DNA of 24,267 nucleotides from the IMG/VR virus record IMGVR_UViG_3300044546_000651, positions 1 to 24,267 of that record. One strand, 5' to 3'. Both the position numbers and the translations under genes were made by a program. This DNA comes from a virus. Below are positions 14,250-21,877 of the stretch, piece after piece. The notes beneath the pieces are model-generated. The model ran no database searches. It worked only from the letters and a program-made list of their open reading frames with translations, and was not told where the DNA came from. Every line of letters begins with the position of its first letter. Positions within the stretch are counted from its first letter, which is position 1.

Positions 14250-14399
14250 ATGAAAATATTTTTAGTAAAATCCCCAAACGGGAAAATCCTTCCAACATGG
14301 GCCGAAACAATTTATCACGCTATCCAAAAAGCAATGGTTGTCGATGGCTTTAATTACAATCAAATCGAGTACAATAAACTAAACCCTAAAAAAAAATAA
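14250..14399 (+). CDS. 49-residue protein, unknown
   Basis: An open frame from ATG 14250 to TAA 14397-14399 begins MKIFLVKSPNGKILPTWAET and ends KLNPKKK. It is basic, with a beta-like start and a helical middle, and ends one base before the nuclease gene, so it appears to be the first member of a nuclease/primase/helicase unit. It follows the structured region, which may control it. No family is recognised. Confidence 0.5.
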   Translation: MKIFLVKSPNGKILPTWAETIYHAIQKAMVVDGFNYNQIEYNKLNPKKK

Positions 14400-14400
14400 C

Positions 14401-14958
14401 ATGAAAACAGAAAAAGAATTTGTAAACAAACTTGAATTAAAATTTAAAAAGTATTTTGAAGTTCAAAGAGAAGTAGTAAGCAAGTGCAAGAAAAACAGAA
14501 TTGATTTGCTTTTAACTATTGATGGCAAATATCACTTTGCAATTGAATGTAAAATACCAGACAAAAAAAGAGGCGAGGAAATAGGCAAGTACATTAAGCA
14601 AGCCGAAAGATACACAACCGCAGAGTGGGAATATAGACCAGGCGAATTTGTTAAAGCTATTGTTTTAATTTGCCCGCCTTTATCTTATAGCTATTTTATT
14701 TTAAATGAGCAATCAACAATTATTGATGGAGTAGAATTGCACATCGATAGACATGAGGAGCTACATGATCACCATTCTTTTAACGGTTTTCTTGGTGTGT
14801 TCAACATTGGTGAAGTAAGAAAAAAACCATTAGGTTATCAGTTTAGCATCAATAATAAACCAGTGTTTGAGCATAAGATACATCCAAACGGTATTGATTA
14901 CACAAATGTTCACATAGCCAATTATGAGTTTATGATGGATAAACTATGCAACCAATAA
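14401..14958 (+). CDS. putative PD-(D/E)XK nuclease
   Basis: This 185-residue protein has the core of a PD-(D/E)XK nuclease in its first 70 residues: an acidic/helical start with Glu20-Glu24, RIDLLL with Asp35, then HFAIECK with Glu49 and Lys51, and a conserved Gln67 (IKQAERY). The remainder includes FVKAIVLICPPLSYSY and histidine-rich EELHDHHSFNG. It may supply the single-stranded substrate for the annealing protein or act as a resolvase or repair enzyme. It overlaps the primase gene by 13 bases. A second nuclease of this superfamily is at 17674, so the two probably have different targets. Confidence 0.7.
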   Translation: MKTEKEFVNKLELKFKKYFEVQREVVSKCKKNRIDLLLTIDGKYHFAIECKIPDKKRGEEIGKYIKQAERYTTAEWEYRPGEFVKAIVLICPPLSYSYFILNEQSTIIDGVELHIDRHEELHDHHSFNGFLGVFNIGEVRKKPLGYQFSINNKPVFEHKIHPNGIDYTNVHIANYEFMMDKLCNQ

Positions 14959-15827
14959 CATTTAACTATTACGAAGCGGATATCAAACGTAGCACTCCAT
15001 TAGGTAGTGTTACGCTTGAATATCTAATTAACGCGATTAGAACGCCTAAAAAAGATATCCGCAATGTATTTGAGGAGATAAGAATTGCAGAGGAAAAAAA
15101 AGACATGGCCAAAAAGCAAGCTTTAAAATCAAAACTATATTCATTTACTCCATGTGTTTATGTTAACGGGCCGCGTAAGTATTCCAACATTCAACATTGG
15201 ACTGGCTTACTTGTTTTGGATTTTGACCATTTGGAAAGCGATGTGGCAGTTGAATTCAAAGAGTATTTATTTAACGAATACAAATACATCATAACCGCGT
15301 GGCTATCGGCTTCGAGGCATGGTGTTCGCGCACTGGTTAAGATTCCTATTTGCACTTCGGTAGATGAATTTAAACAATACTATGCAGGTATCGAGCGACA
15401 TCTTAACTGCTATAATGGATTTGACACAGCGCCAAAGAACTGCATACTACCGATGTTTATTAGTTACGATGCCGACATCCTGCACCGAAACGATGCGCAA
15501 ACGTGGTCAACAAAGCATATTGAAATAGTGAGGCCAGCAGTAAAACAATATATTGTTGATGACAAAACTTCAACAATTGAACGTATTATTGCAAAAAAAA
15601 TAAACGTAATTGTTGATTCAGGACATCCACAATTGAGGGCCGCAGCTTACTTAATGGGTGGTTATGTTGGTGCTGGTTATATTGACCACCAACACGCTAT
15701 TGATGTGATGCAGCAAATGATTGATGGCAATGGTTATCTATCGCAAAAGTCATCAATATACAAACAAACTGCAAAAGAAATGATTAACAAAGGAACTACA
15801 CAACCAACTTATCTAAACAAAGCATGA
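14946..15827 (+). CDS. primase, BT4734-type N-terminal domain
   Basis: This 293-residue protein contains PRKYSNIQHWTGLLVLDFDH (around residues 75-94), then SASRHGVRALVKIP and CILPMFISYDAD, the core of the BT4734_N (archaeo-eukaryotic primase-like) domain found with VirE/DUF5906 helicases. The DFDH acidic cluster would hold metal ions, and SRHG is the usual conserved partner. The C-terminal ~80 residues (HPQLRAAAYLMGGYVGAGYI) form a helical domain like PriCT. It should make primers for phage DNA replication. It overlaps the helicase gene by ATGA, so the two act as a split primase-helicase. Confidence 0.8.
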   Translation: MQPITFNYYEADIKRSTPLGSVTLEYLINAIRTPKKDIRNVFEEIRIAEEKKDMAKKQALKSKLYSFTPCVYVNGPRKYSNIQHWTGLLVLDFDHLESDVAVEFKEYLFNEYKYIITAWLSASRHGVRALVKIPICTSVDEFKQYYAGIERHLNCYNGFDTAPKNCILPMFISYDADILHRNDAQTWSTKHIEIVRPAVKQYIVDDKTSTIERIIAKKINVIVDSGHPQLRAAAYLMGGYVGAGYIDHQHAIDVMQQMIDGNGYLSQKSSIYKQTAKEMINKGTTQPTYLNKA

Positions 15828-17419
15828 GCGACAAATTTAAAAAACCCGAATCAAACCCGCTTTTAAACGCGGTAGATTACTTCAACTTCTTTGGCTCATT
15901 CGTGTCAATATTTGAGGGCATAAAACAATGCAATGTAAAATCTGAAACGGAAGTATGCTTATTGAATCCCGATAGTTTAGACCCGCAAGAACTTAACAAA
16001 CCTACTTTTATTCTCAATAAGTTAAACACTATTGATGTGATGAAAAAAAATAGTTACCGACTTGGTGTTGGGGCCAAGGTTTCTAAATTTATGGTTTTAG
16101 CCGCGGTTAAATTCCAAGGCGATTCATTTGCTGCAATGTCTTATGTTAATTTTGAAATAATGAAATCCGATATACCTTATATTAGGGTGGGAACTGATTA
16201 CTTTAAAGTTATAGCCAAAAAAGACAGATACAAATCTGAAAACACTTTGTTAAAACCTTGGAAAAAAGATGAAATAAAGCAAGACCATGGCAAACAATTA
16301 CTTGGAATGATTTACAAGTTTGATGACTTTACTATTTACCCCGACAATGTTGAATATACTCCAGTGCTTAACAACTGTTATAACCTTTACGCAAAGTTTT
16401 CGCATAAATTCGTTATTGATGAGGTTAACCAAAACGATATACCCGTAACTATGGGATTAATACACCACATATTTGGTGAGCAATGGGAGCTTGGTTTAAA
16501 GTATATGAAAATACTTTACGAATATCCGCGCCAAATATTGCCAGTATTAGCACTTGTTTCTACCGAACGCGAAACAGGTAAAACAACTTTCTTAAATTGG
16601 ATTCAAATGTTGTTTGGAGAAAATACTACACTTATTAACCCAAGTGACCTTACAAGTAACTTTAATGATGCTTACGCAACTAAAAACATTATTATGATTG
16701 ATGAAACGACAATTGATAAACAACACGCAATTGAAAAGTTAAAGTCAATAGCAACTGCCAAAACAATGTCGGTTTCACAAAAGTTTGTTAGTCATTATAG
16801 TGTGCCATTTTTTGGCAAAGTTATTTTTTGCACCAACAAAGAATCTGACTTTATGCGAATTGATGAAGAGGAAATCCGCTTTTGGGTGCGCAAAATTAAA
16901 CTTATTAAAGGCAAAAAGAATACTAACATTGAAAACGATTTGTTTAATGAAATACCAAAGTTTTTAAAATACCTTATGCAACTTCCTGCAATAGACTTCA
17001 GCAAATCGCGTATGGTTTTTACCAAGGATGAAATATTAACCGAATCATTACACGCTGTAATGGAGGAAAGCAAATCAACATTGAGAAAAGAAATAGAAAT
17101 GAATTTTGAGGATTTCTTTATGAATAATGATGGCATAGAATTTATTGAAGTAACTGCGAGGGATGTTAAGGAAAAATGGTTTAATACTAATAATCAAATT
17201 ACAATGTCTTATATTCGTAAAGTTATAAATGATGAAATGAAAATCTTATGTTTAAAAAATAAAAAGTATAAAGGATTTCCAAATGAGAACTATCCACAAG
17301 TGAGCAAAACTGGACTTCCTTTTCTATTTAAAAATCCGTATCATATTAAAAATAAAGTAGTTAATAAACAAAACGATTCAGTTGATGACCCTAATGAAGA
17401 GATGCCAAGGTTTGCGTAG
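15824..17419 (+). CDS. replicative helicase, SF3/DUF5906-like AAA+ ATPase
   Basis: This 531-residue protein has a Walker A motif TERETGKTTFLNW near residues 247-259, a Walker B NIIMIDET near 288-295, a motif C-like KVIFCTNKES near 332-341 and an arginine region EIRFWVRKIK just after, the order of superfamily 3 helicases. The N-terminal ~230 residues look like a separate domain, and the C-terminal part (about 430-531) may be a winged helix for DNA binding. It would unwind phage DNA with the primase encoded just upstream. The origin-like repeats lie right behind its stop, a common arrangement. Confidence 0.8.
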   Translation: MSDKFKKPESNPLLNAVDYFNFFGSFVSIFEGIKQCNVKSETEVCLLNPDSLDPQELNKPTFILNKLNTIDVMKKNSYRLGVGAKVSKFMVLAAVKFQGDSFAAMSYVNFEIMKSDIPYIRVGTDYFKVIAKKDRYKSENTLLKPWKKDEIKQDHGKQLLGMIYKFDDFTIYPDNVEYTPVLNNCYNLYAKFSHKFVIDEVNQNDIPVTMGLIHHIFGEQWELGLKYMKILYEYPRQILPVLALVSTERETGKTTFLNWIQMLFGENTTLINPSDLTSNFNDAYATKNIIMIDETTIDKQHAIEKLKSIATAKTMSVSQKFVSHYSVPFFGKVIFCTNKESDFMRIDEEEIRFWVRKIKLIKGKKNTNIENDLFNEIPKFLKYLMQLPAIDFSKSRMVFTKDEILTESLHAVMEESKSTLRKEIEMNFEDFFMNNDGIEFIEVTARDVKEKWFNTNNQITMSYIRKVINDEMKILCLKNKKYKGFPNENYPQVSKTGLPFLFKNPYHIKNKVVNKQNDSVDDPNEEMPRFA

Positions 17420-17423
17420 TAAA

Positions 17424-17446
17424 ATTACTAAAATTACTAATTACTA
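17424..17446 (+). repeat. three ATTACTA direct repeats
   Basis: ATTACTA occurs at 17424-17430, 17433-17439 and 17440-17446, just after the helicase stop. It is in the opposite orientation to the AGTAAT/GGTAAT core of the array at 17612. Two further ATTACTTT copies lie at 17552 and 17560, before an (AAT)n run. Together they bracket the AT-rich gap. Confidence 0.6.
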
Positions 17447-17611
17447 TTTAATATGCTGAAAATCAAGAAAGTAATAAATATCGGTAATAATCCAAAAGCT
17501 ATGGCAAAAACATATCAAAAACAAAAAACGTATAAATGTTGTATTTTCTTTATTACTTTATTACTTTTTAATAATAATAATAATATAGAGCAATGGTAGT
17601 AAGGCATACGC

Positions 17612-17655
17612 TTGGTAATTTTTTGGTAATTCTTTGGTAATTCTTAAGTAATTAA
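17612..17655 (+). repeat. four phased 11-bp iterons, candidate origin of replication or operator
   Basis: TTGGTAATTTT (17612), TTGGTAATTCT (17623), TTGGTAATTCT (17634) and TAAGTAATTAA (17645) are tandem with an exact 11-bp period, so each copy faces the same side of the helix. They end 18 bp before the nuclease gene at 17674. The 254-bp gap 17420-17673 is otherwise very AT-rich, includes an (AAT)n run at about 17569-17584, and holds no convincing gene. Replication-initiator iterons or a cooperative repressor/activator site are the main options. Confidence 0.65.
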
Positions 17656-17673
17656 TAACTAATAGTAATCAAT

Positions 17674-18207
17674 ATGAAAATCTACACAATCCCAGAATTC
17701 GAACTTTATTATCATCATCAATACAAACGGTCAAACATGAATCAAGCGTTTTGGAACACCTTACCGATTGAACGATTTAACTTGAACAAAAAGAAAGTTG
17801 TTAAAAAGCGAAAAGCGGAGCTCACAACTAACCATTTGGACTTACCCGTTAACAATGTTATTCAGCCAAAAGAAACCAAAGATGCTTTTAACACCAATAA
17901 GTTTACTGATTTAATTATTGCTTACTTAAAGTCAGTACACAGTTGCAATAGTGCAAGGCGCATAAGTAGTGAGGGCAGATATCGAAAAGGCATCGGTTAC
18001 ATTGCAGGGCTTAACAAAGGTATGGAGGATATTCAATGTATATTGAGAGGTCGTTTGTTTGCCATTGAGGTAAAATCACCAACCGATAAGATAAGCGAAG
18101 CACAACTTAAACGTAAAGCAGCAATCGAAGCAGATGGAGGTAATTACATTGTAGCTACATCGTTTGAGCAGATGCAAACTGAATTGCTTACTTTATTATT
18201 TATTTAA
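17674..18207 (+). CDS. VRR-NUC-type nuclease
   Basis: This 177-residue protein has a basic N-terminal half (FNLNKKKVVKKRKAEL) and a C-terminal nuclease core. Residues 105-150 run through GIGYIAGLNKGMEDIQCILR, then LFAIEVKSPTDKISEAQLKR, then GGNYIVATS. This gives the G-x-x-D, E-x-K and downstream Q of the VRR-NUC branch of the PD-(D/E)XK superfamily, used by phages as Holliday-junction or flap nucleases. It follows the iteron array and precedes the terminase genes, so it may resolve branched DNA before packaging. The Arg-rich SARRISSEGRYRKGIG segment could bind DNA. Confidence 0.8.
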   Translation: MKIYTIPEFELYYHHQYKRSNMNQAFWNTLPIERFNLNKKKVVKKRKAELTTNHLDLPVNNVIQPKETKDAFNTNKFTDLIIAYLKSVHSCNSARRISSEGRYRKGIGYIAGLNKGMEDIQCILRGRLFAIEVKSPTDKISEAQLKRKAAIEADGGNYIVATSFEQMQTELLTLLFI

Positions 18208-18213
18208 TGTTCG

Positions 18214-18275
18214 AAAATATACGAATTAATACTAAAAATATACGAAAACTTATATTAATATAATTATTATCTTTG
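18214..18275 (+). promoter_or_regulatory. putative late promoter with two 12-bp direct repeats
   Basis: AAAATATACGAA occurs at 18214-18225 and again at 18235-18246, 21 bp (two helical turns) apart. A TATCTTTG -7 box follows at 18268-18275, four bases before the terminase small subunit start. No -33 TTTG is present; the second repeat sits where it would be. This layout suits an activator that replaces the -33 contact, so late genes would depend on a phage factor. Confidence 0.5.
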
Positions 18276-18279
18276 CACT

Positions 18280-18636
18280 ATGAAAGCCGATGACAAAACA
18301 CCGAAAAAACCTCGAATTAGAATGAACGGAATCGAGACTGGCAAACCTTTCACTAAAGATAACCAACCAACCCCCGAAGCTAAGAGCAAAGGTTGGGAGG
18401 CAAGGCGCGCTGAAAGGTTACTGACTCAAAAGATTATCGAAAAGTTAACGGGCGCTAACAACTTGGAAGAGTATGTCGATAGTTTATTTAACAACGCTAA
18501 GATGGGCAATGCTAAGGCAATTGACACATTGAATAACGGAATAGAGGAGCAAATAACTAAAACCGAAACGACCATCACCGACACGCGACCACCCTCAACG
18601 GTTACGATGCCTGATGGAACTAAGATTGAAATTTAA
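18280..18636 (+). CDS. putative small terminase subunit
   Basis: This 118-residue protein is hydrophilic: a basic, disordered N-terminus (MKADDKTPKKPRIRMNGIET, then TPEAKSKGWEARRAERL), a helical centre with LTQKIIEKLTGANNLEEYVD and SLFNNAKMGNAKAIDTLNNG, and a tail MPDGTKIEI. The K-G-W-E-A-R-R-A form resembles small phage packaging proteins in this group. It is coupled by TAATG to the large terminase, which supports the role of recognising phage DNA for packaging. It has no obvious HTH, so the call is mainly positional. The 4-bp gap to a -7 box suggests a leaderless or near-leaderless transcript. Confidence 0.6.
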   Translation: MKADDKTPKKPRIRMNGIETGKPFTKDNQPTPEAKSKGWEARRAERLLTQKIIEKLTGANNLEEYVDSLFNNAKMGNAKAIDTLNNGIEEQITKTETTITDTRPPSTVTMPDGTKIEI

Positions 18637-19946
18637 TGAACGTTGACTTACAAGCCAACCCAAAGCAATACGATTTCTATATTCAAGCGATGGCCGCAGC
18701 GCAAGGCGCGACAGAGAAGCGCAATCTACTTTACGGCGGCGCTATTCGTGGTGGCAAGTCTTTTATCTGCGCCACGATCTGTTTGCGTTTGGCCTCAATG
18801 TATCCAAATAGCAAGTGGCATGTTATCCGTTCCGACTTTCCAAAGTTAGTAAAGACAATCATACCGACATTTGAAAAGATTATCGATGGCTCAGCACACT
18901 TTAGGTGGTCACGCGATAAGTCAAACTACTTCTTAGAAAATACCAAAACAAAATCAAAAATATTTTTTATGGCTGAGAACATAAGCCATGACCCAGAGTT
19001 GAATGCATTCTTAGGACTTGAAACAAACGGTATATACTTTGAGCAAATTGAGGAACTGAGTAAAAAACTTTGGAATATTGGCAGCTCACGCGTTGGCTCG
19101 TGGTACATTGATAAGATGCCAACGCCTCTAATACTTGCAACATTCAACCCAACGCAAACGTGGATTAAGGATGAAATACATATTCCGTATCTTAAAGGCG
19201 AGTTAGGCCCAGAGTTTTACTATCAACTTGCTTTGCCCGATGACAATGCATTCGTAACTGAGGAGCAACGCAAGGTATGGTCACGTATGGATGAGCGTTA
19301 TAAGAGGCAGTTTATTGGTGGCGATTGGACTAACTTTGACATGGATGGCAACCGTTGGGCTTATGCTTATGATTCGACTAAACACTTAAAGCCCGTTGAA
19401 CTTAATAAACAACTGCCAATAATACTTAGCTTTGACTTTAACCGTAACCCGATTTGTTGCTCAGTACTTCAAGTAATGCCGCCATCAACTATACGCGTTA
19501 AGGAAACGATTAAGTTAGCCAATAGCGACATCTATCAACTATGCGATGTTATTAAAAGCAAGTATGGCAATGCACTATACCAAGTAACTGGCGATGCTTC
19601 AGGCAAGTCATCGAGTGCATTAGTGCAGGATAACCTCAACTATTACGTTGTAATTCGGCAGAAGTTTAACCTAAGCAACAATCAAATGTTAGTTCCAAGC
19701 GTTAACCCATCGTTAGAAGATAACCGAATGTTAGTTAACTCATTACTTGCGCGAGGCAATGTAGAACTTGACCCACAATTTACTAAGGGCTTGCAATTCG
19801 ATTTAGAAAACGTGGCGGTGTTGCCCGATGGGACAATAAAGAAAACAGACCGAAACGATCCGACTCAGCAAGCCGATGCATTAGACACATTTCGTTATGC
19901 ATGTAACACTTATTTAAAAAATTTCATATATTTGTCAAATGTTTAG
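18636..19946 (+). CDS. terL: large terminase subunit
   Basis: This 436-residue protein has an N-terminal ATPase with Walker A GGAIRGGKSF (residues 34-43, Lys41), an adenine-region SDFPKLVKT, Walker B-like GIYFEQIEEL and coupling segment LATFNPTQ. Its RNase H-fold nuclease has LSFDFNRNP (first Asp), TGDASGKSS (second Asp) and ADALDTFRY (last Asp). It powers DNA entry into the head and cuts concatemers. The length is normal for TerL. It overlaps the next gene by eight bases. Packaging mode (pac, cos or other) cannot be read from this segment. Confidence 0.92.
   Translation: MNVDLQANPKQYDFYIQAMAAAQGATEKRNLLYGGAIRGGKSFICATICLRLASMYPNSKWHVIRSDFPKLVKTIIPTFEKIIDGSAHFRWSRDKSNYFLENTKTKSKIFFMAENISHDPELNAFLGLETNGIYFEQIEELSKKLWNIGSSRVGSWYIDKMPTPLILATFNPTQTWIKDEIHIPYLKGELGPEFYYQLALPDDNAFVTEEQRKVWSRMDERYKRQFIGGDWTNFDMDGNRWAYAYDSTKHLKPVELNKQLPIILSFDFNRNPICCSVLQVMPPSTIRVKETIKLANSDIYQLCDVIKSKYGNALYQVTGDASGKSSSALVQDNLNYYVVIRQKFNLSNNQMLVPSVNPSLEDNRMLVNSLLARGNVELDPQFTKGLQFDLENVAVLPDGTIKKTDRNDPTQQADALDTFRYACNTYLKNFIYLSNV
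19927..19934 (+). promoter_or_regulatory. -7-like box before the glycosyltransferase gene
   Basis: TATATTTG lies four bases before the ATG at 19939, the same geometry as TATCTTTG before the ATG at 18280. No -33 box is seen and the site is inside the end of the terminase gene, so it may be chance; if real, it would give the glycosyltransferase and methyltransferase their own near-leaderless transcript. Confidence 0.3.
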
Positions 19947-20547
19947 CGTAATCATTCCAACTATGTGGAGAAGTCCACGCATCATCAATCTTGTTGAAGA
20001 CCTTTGCGCTTCTGAATTTGTCGGTGAGATAATAATTATTGACAACGATACAACCGAATACAGACCTTTGCCGCTTAACGCTAAGTATGACATACACTTA
20101 ATGGCTGAAAACATTTATGTAAATCCCGCGTGGAATTACGGAGTTGAGCGCGCTAAGTATGATAACATCTTAATATGCAACGATGACATTAACTTCAATC
20201 CTGCATTCTTATCTATATTCGATGATTCATTGCAGCACGTTGGTGTTATCGGTATGGCATTTGAAAACTACCAACTAAAAAAGGATACTAACATACATTT
20301 GAAATCAATGAAGCAACGCCCATACGGTTGGGGTTGTATGATGTTGATGCACAAATCAAAGTATGTTGCTATACCCGAAGACCTATTGATTGCAAATGGC
20401 GATGACTGGTTAGCACAAAATTCAACGCCTTACGAATTGCATGGCTTATCGATTCAATCCGAGATTAGCACAACTACACAACTGCCTGAATTTGGAATGA
20501 TTCAGCACAATGACAATCAAACTTTCTTAACTAAATACAAAAAGTAA
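19939..20547 (+). CDS. GT-A fold glycosyltransferase (GT2-like)
   Basis: This 202-residue protein starts with a nucleotide-sugar-binding strand (FSVIIPTMWRSPRI), continues with EIIIIDNDTTEY and NPAWNYGVERAKYDNILICN, then NDDINF (81-86), the DXD-like metal site of GT-A enzymes, and YGWGCMMLMHK plus GDDWL near the C-terminus. It should transfer a sugar from an activated donor; acceptor unknown. Its placement between TerL and tail-assembly genes suggests virion-protein or DNA-base glycosylation or host-surface change, none of which can be told apart here. It is paired by TAATG with a methyltransferase. It is short but near the usual size for phage GT2-like proteins. Confidence 0.75.
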   Translation: MFSVIIPTMWRSPRIINLVEDLCASEFVGEIIIIDNDTTEYRPLPLNAKYDIHLMAENIYVNPAWNYGVERAKYDNILICNDDINFNPAFLSIFDDSLQHVGVIGMAFENYQLKKDTNIHLKSMKQRPYGWGCMMLMHKSKYVAIPEDLLIANGDDWLAQNSTPYELHGLSIQSEISTTTQLPEFGMIQHNDNQTFLTKYKK

Positions 20548-21074
20548 TGGCACACAGAGAACAAAGAGAATGGTGTGAGCTTGTAAAATACGCGCACGAT
20601 GAATTTTTTGTCGGCACAAGCGTGTTAGACATCGGCTCACTTGATATTAATGGCAACAACCGTTACTTATTTGAGCAATGCAACTACACTGGTATTGATA
20701 TCGGAGATGGACCAAATGTTGATGTAGTTTGCAGCGGTCACTTGTTTAAGTCTGATGATTTATTCGATGTGGTTGTTTCAACAGAATGCTTTGAGCATGA
20801 TGAGCATTGGCAACAAACGTTAAAAAATGTGATTAACAACTTGCTAAAGGATGGCGGTTTGTTTTTATTTAGTTGTGCCGCGCCAGGCAGACCCGAGCAT
20901 GGAACAAAGCGCACATCGCCAAAGGATTCACCGTTTACTAATGACTACTATCGCAACTTAAGTGAGGCCGATATTCGCAGCGTGTTAGATTGCGATGCGA
21001 TATTTTCAAATTATAAATTTAAAACACGTATAGACTTCCCACAAGATTTGTATTTTTACGGAATAAAAAAATAA
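20547..21074 (+). CDS. SAM-dependent class I methyltransferase
   Basis: This 175-residue protein has motif I SVLDIGSLDINGNN (about residues 25-38), a strand-2 acidic end NYTGIDIGDGPNVDVV, motif IV FDVVVSTECFEHDEHW and post-motif LKDGGLFLFSCAAPGRPEHG, the layout of Methyltransf_11/23-type enzymes acting on small molecules or sugars and not of DNA methylases (no NPPY/PCQ). With the glycosyltransferase in the same TAATG-coupled pair it may methylate the added sugar or a protein. The GRPEHGTKRT segment resembles that of phage and capsule-locus methyltransferases. The substrate is unknown. Confidence 0.8.
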   Translation: MAHREQREWCELVKYAHDEFFVGTSVLDIGSLDINGNNRYLFEQCNYTGIDIGDGPNVDVVCSGHLFKSDDLFDVVVSTECFEHDEHWQQTLKNVINNLLKDGGLFLFSCAAPGRPEHGTKRTSPKDSPFTNDYYRNLSEADIRSVLDCDAIFSNYKFKTRIDFPQDLYFYGIKK

Positions 21075-21077
21075 AAC

Positions 21078-21437
21078 ATGAGCATACTTAACTGCCTAAC
21101 AAGCTACACCCAAGACATTAGCGGATGCGCTGAGGTATTAGAATTCAGTTCGCCAACATTCACAAACTATACTGATTACGTAATTAAGTTTACCTATTCT
21201 AATGGATGGGTGCTTAAAAAAGATGTAACAAGCGGCCTATACGATGCAGTAATTGAAATGCCTAACAACGGATTCTGGAACATCGGCACTGGCATCGTAA
21301 AGGTTGAGATTCTAAATGGCTGCGATGTCACAACCTTTGATATTTGTGGGACAGTTTATTCATCGATTACACTTAACTTCATAAACATAACTGAAGATGA
21401 TACAACTGCCATTATCCCTTGTCCTTGTCCTGAATAG
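21078..21437 (+). CDS. hypothetical late protein, beta-rich
   Basis: This 119-residue soluble protein (MSILNCLTSYTQDISGCAEV, then FTNYTDYVIKFTYSNGWVLK) has a repeated strand pattern and ends in TAIIPCPCPE. It contains several Cys residues. A beta-sandwich is plausible. Its position just before the tail chaperone region suggests a minor structural or assembly role. No family is recognised. It overlaps the next gene by about 41 bases. Confidence 0.6.
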   Translation: MSILNCLTSYTQDISGCAEVLEFSSPTFTNYTDYVIKFTYSNGWVLKKDVTSGLYDAVIEMPNNGFWNIGTGIVKVEILNGCDVTTFDICGTVYSSITLNFINITEDDTTAIIPCPCPE

Positions 21438-21687
21438 CCTCGGTTGTTTAGGTGTTCATTGCCTAACGCGTGAGGGTATGTTGTTTGAGCAAGCAGCAAA
21501 CTATATTCGCCATTATGTTGGTGACTATTGGAGTAAACCATTGTTCGATTGCCCGCCTTGCATGGCTTCGGTTTGGGGTTTAATGGGTTGGTTATATTTT
21601 GTAACCGACTTACACTTGATACCTTACTTACTTATCCTATGTGGCCTTAACGCGTTAACATCTAAAATGTATTATCATGGAGATTGA
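21397..21687 (+). CDS. small membrane protein with a CxxC-W motif
   Basis: This 96-residue protein has an N-terminal hydrophobic stretch (LPLSLVLVLNSLGCLGVHCL), a central KPLFDCPPCMASVWGLMGWL and a second hydrophobic region (LIPYLLILCGLNAL). The C-P-x-C-x-x-S-V-W-G block resembles the cysteine-rich helix-entry motif of DUF1360-like small membrane proteins. It could be part of the phage envelope-associated functions or a superinfection-type protein. The start overlaps the preceding gene; an ATG at 21478 inside the frame is a shorter choice but would lose the first helix. Confidence 0.6.
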   Translation: MIQLPLSLVLVLNSLGCLGVHCLTREGMLFEQAANYIRHYVGDYWSKPLFDCPPCMASVWGLMGWLYFVTDLHLIPYLLILCGLNALTSKMYYHGD

Positions 21688-21877
21688 AGATGCACATAAG
21701 TTTCTACTATCACTTGGCTACACCTACACTGGTCAAACGTGCGGGTGTGGAGGCAGCGCAAAGAAGCGGACCTACAATAAAACAGACAATAAAGTAATAA
21801 TTAATCTAAGAACTAAACACTATACACACAACAATGAACTTCCGAAACCTATTCAAGAACTTACCACCAACTTATAA
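21677..21877 (+). CDS. small Cys/Gly motif protein
   Basis: This 66-residue basic protein has a central TGQTCGCGGSAKKRTYNKTD, a short Cys-Gly cluster that could be a metal site or tight turn, with a helical start (EIEDAHKFLLSLGYTY). It overlaps the previous gene by 11 bases and the chaperone gene by 44, so it lies in a compressed cluster. No family or function is recognised. Confidence 0.5.
   Translation: MEIEDAHKFLLSLGYTYTGQTCGCGGSAKKRTYNKTDNKVIINLRTKHYTHNNELPKPIQELTTNL

Noticed and set aside
17453-17599. 48-codon open frame (MLKIKKVINIGNNPKAMAKT...) within the origin-like gap
   Set aside because: The region is extremely AT-rich and repeat-filled, the frame includes the (AAT)n run as poly-Asn, and there is no leader motif or coupling to a neighbour. 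It is more likely to be chance.
17612-17655. CRISPR-like array
   Set aside because: The units are 11 bp and directly adjacent, with no spacers and no cas genes nearby.
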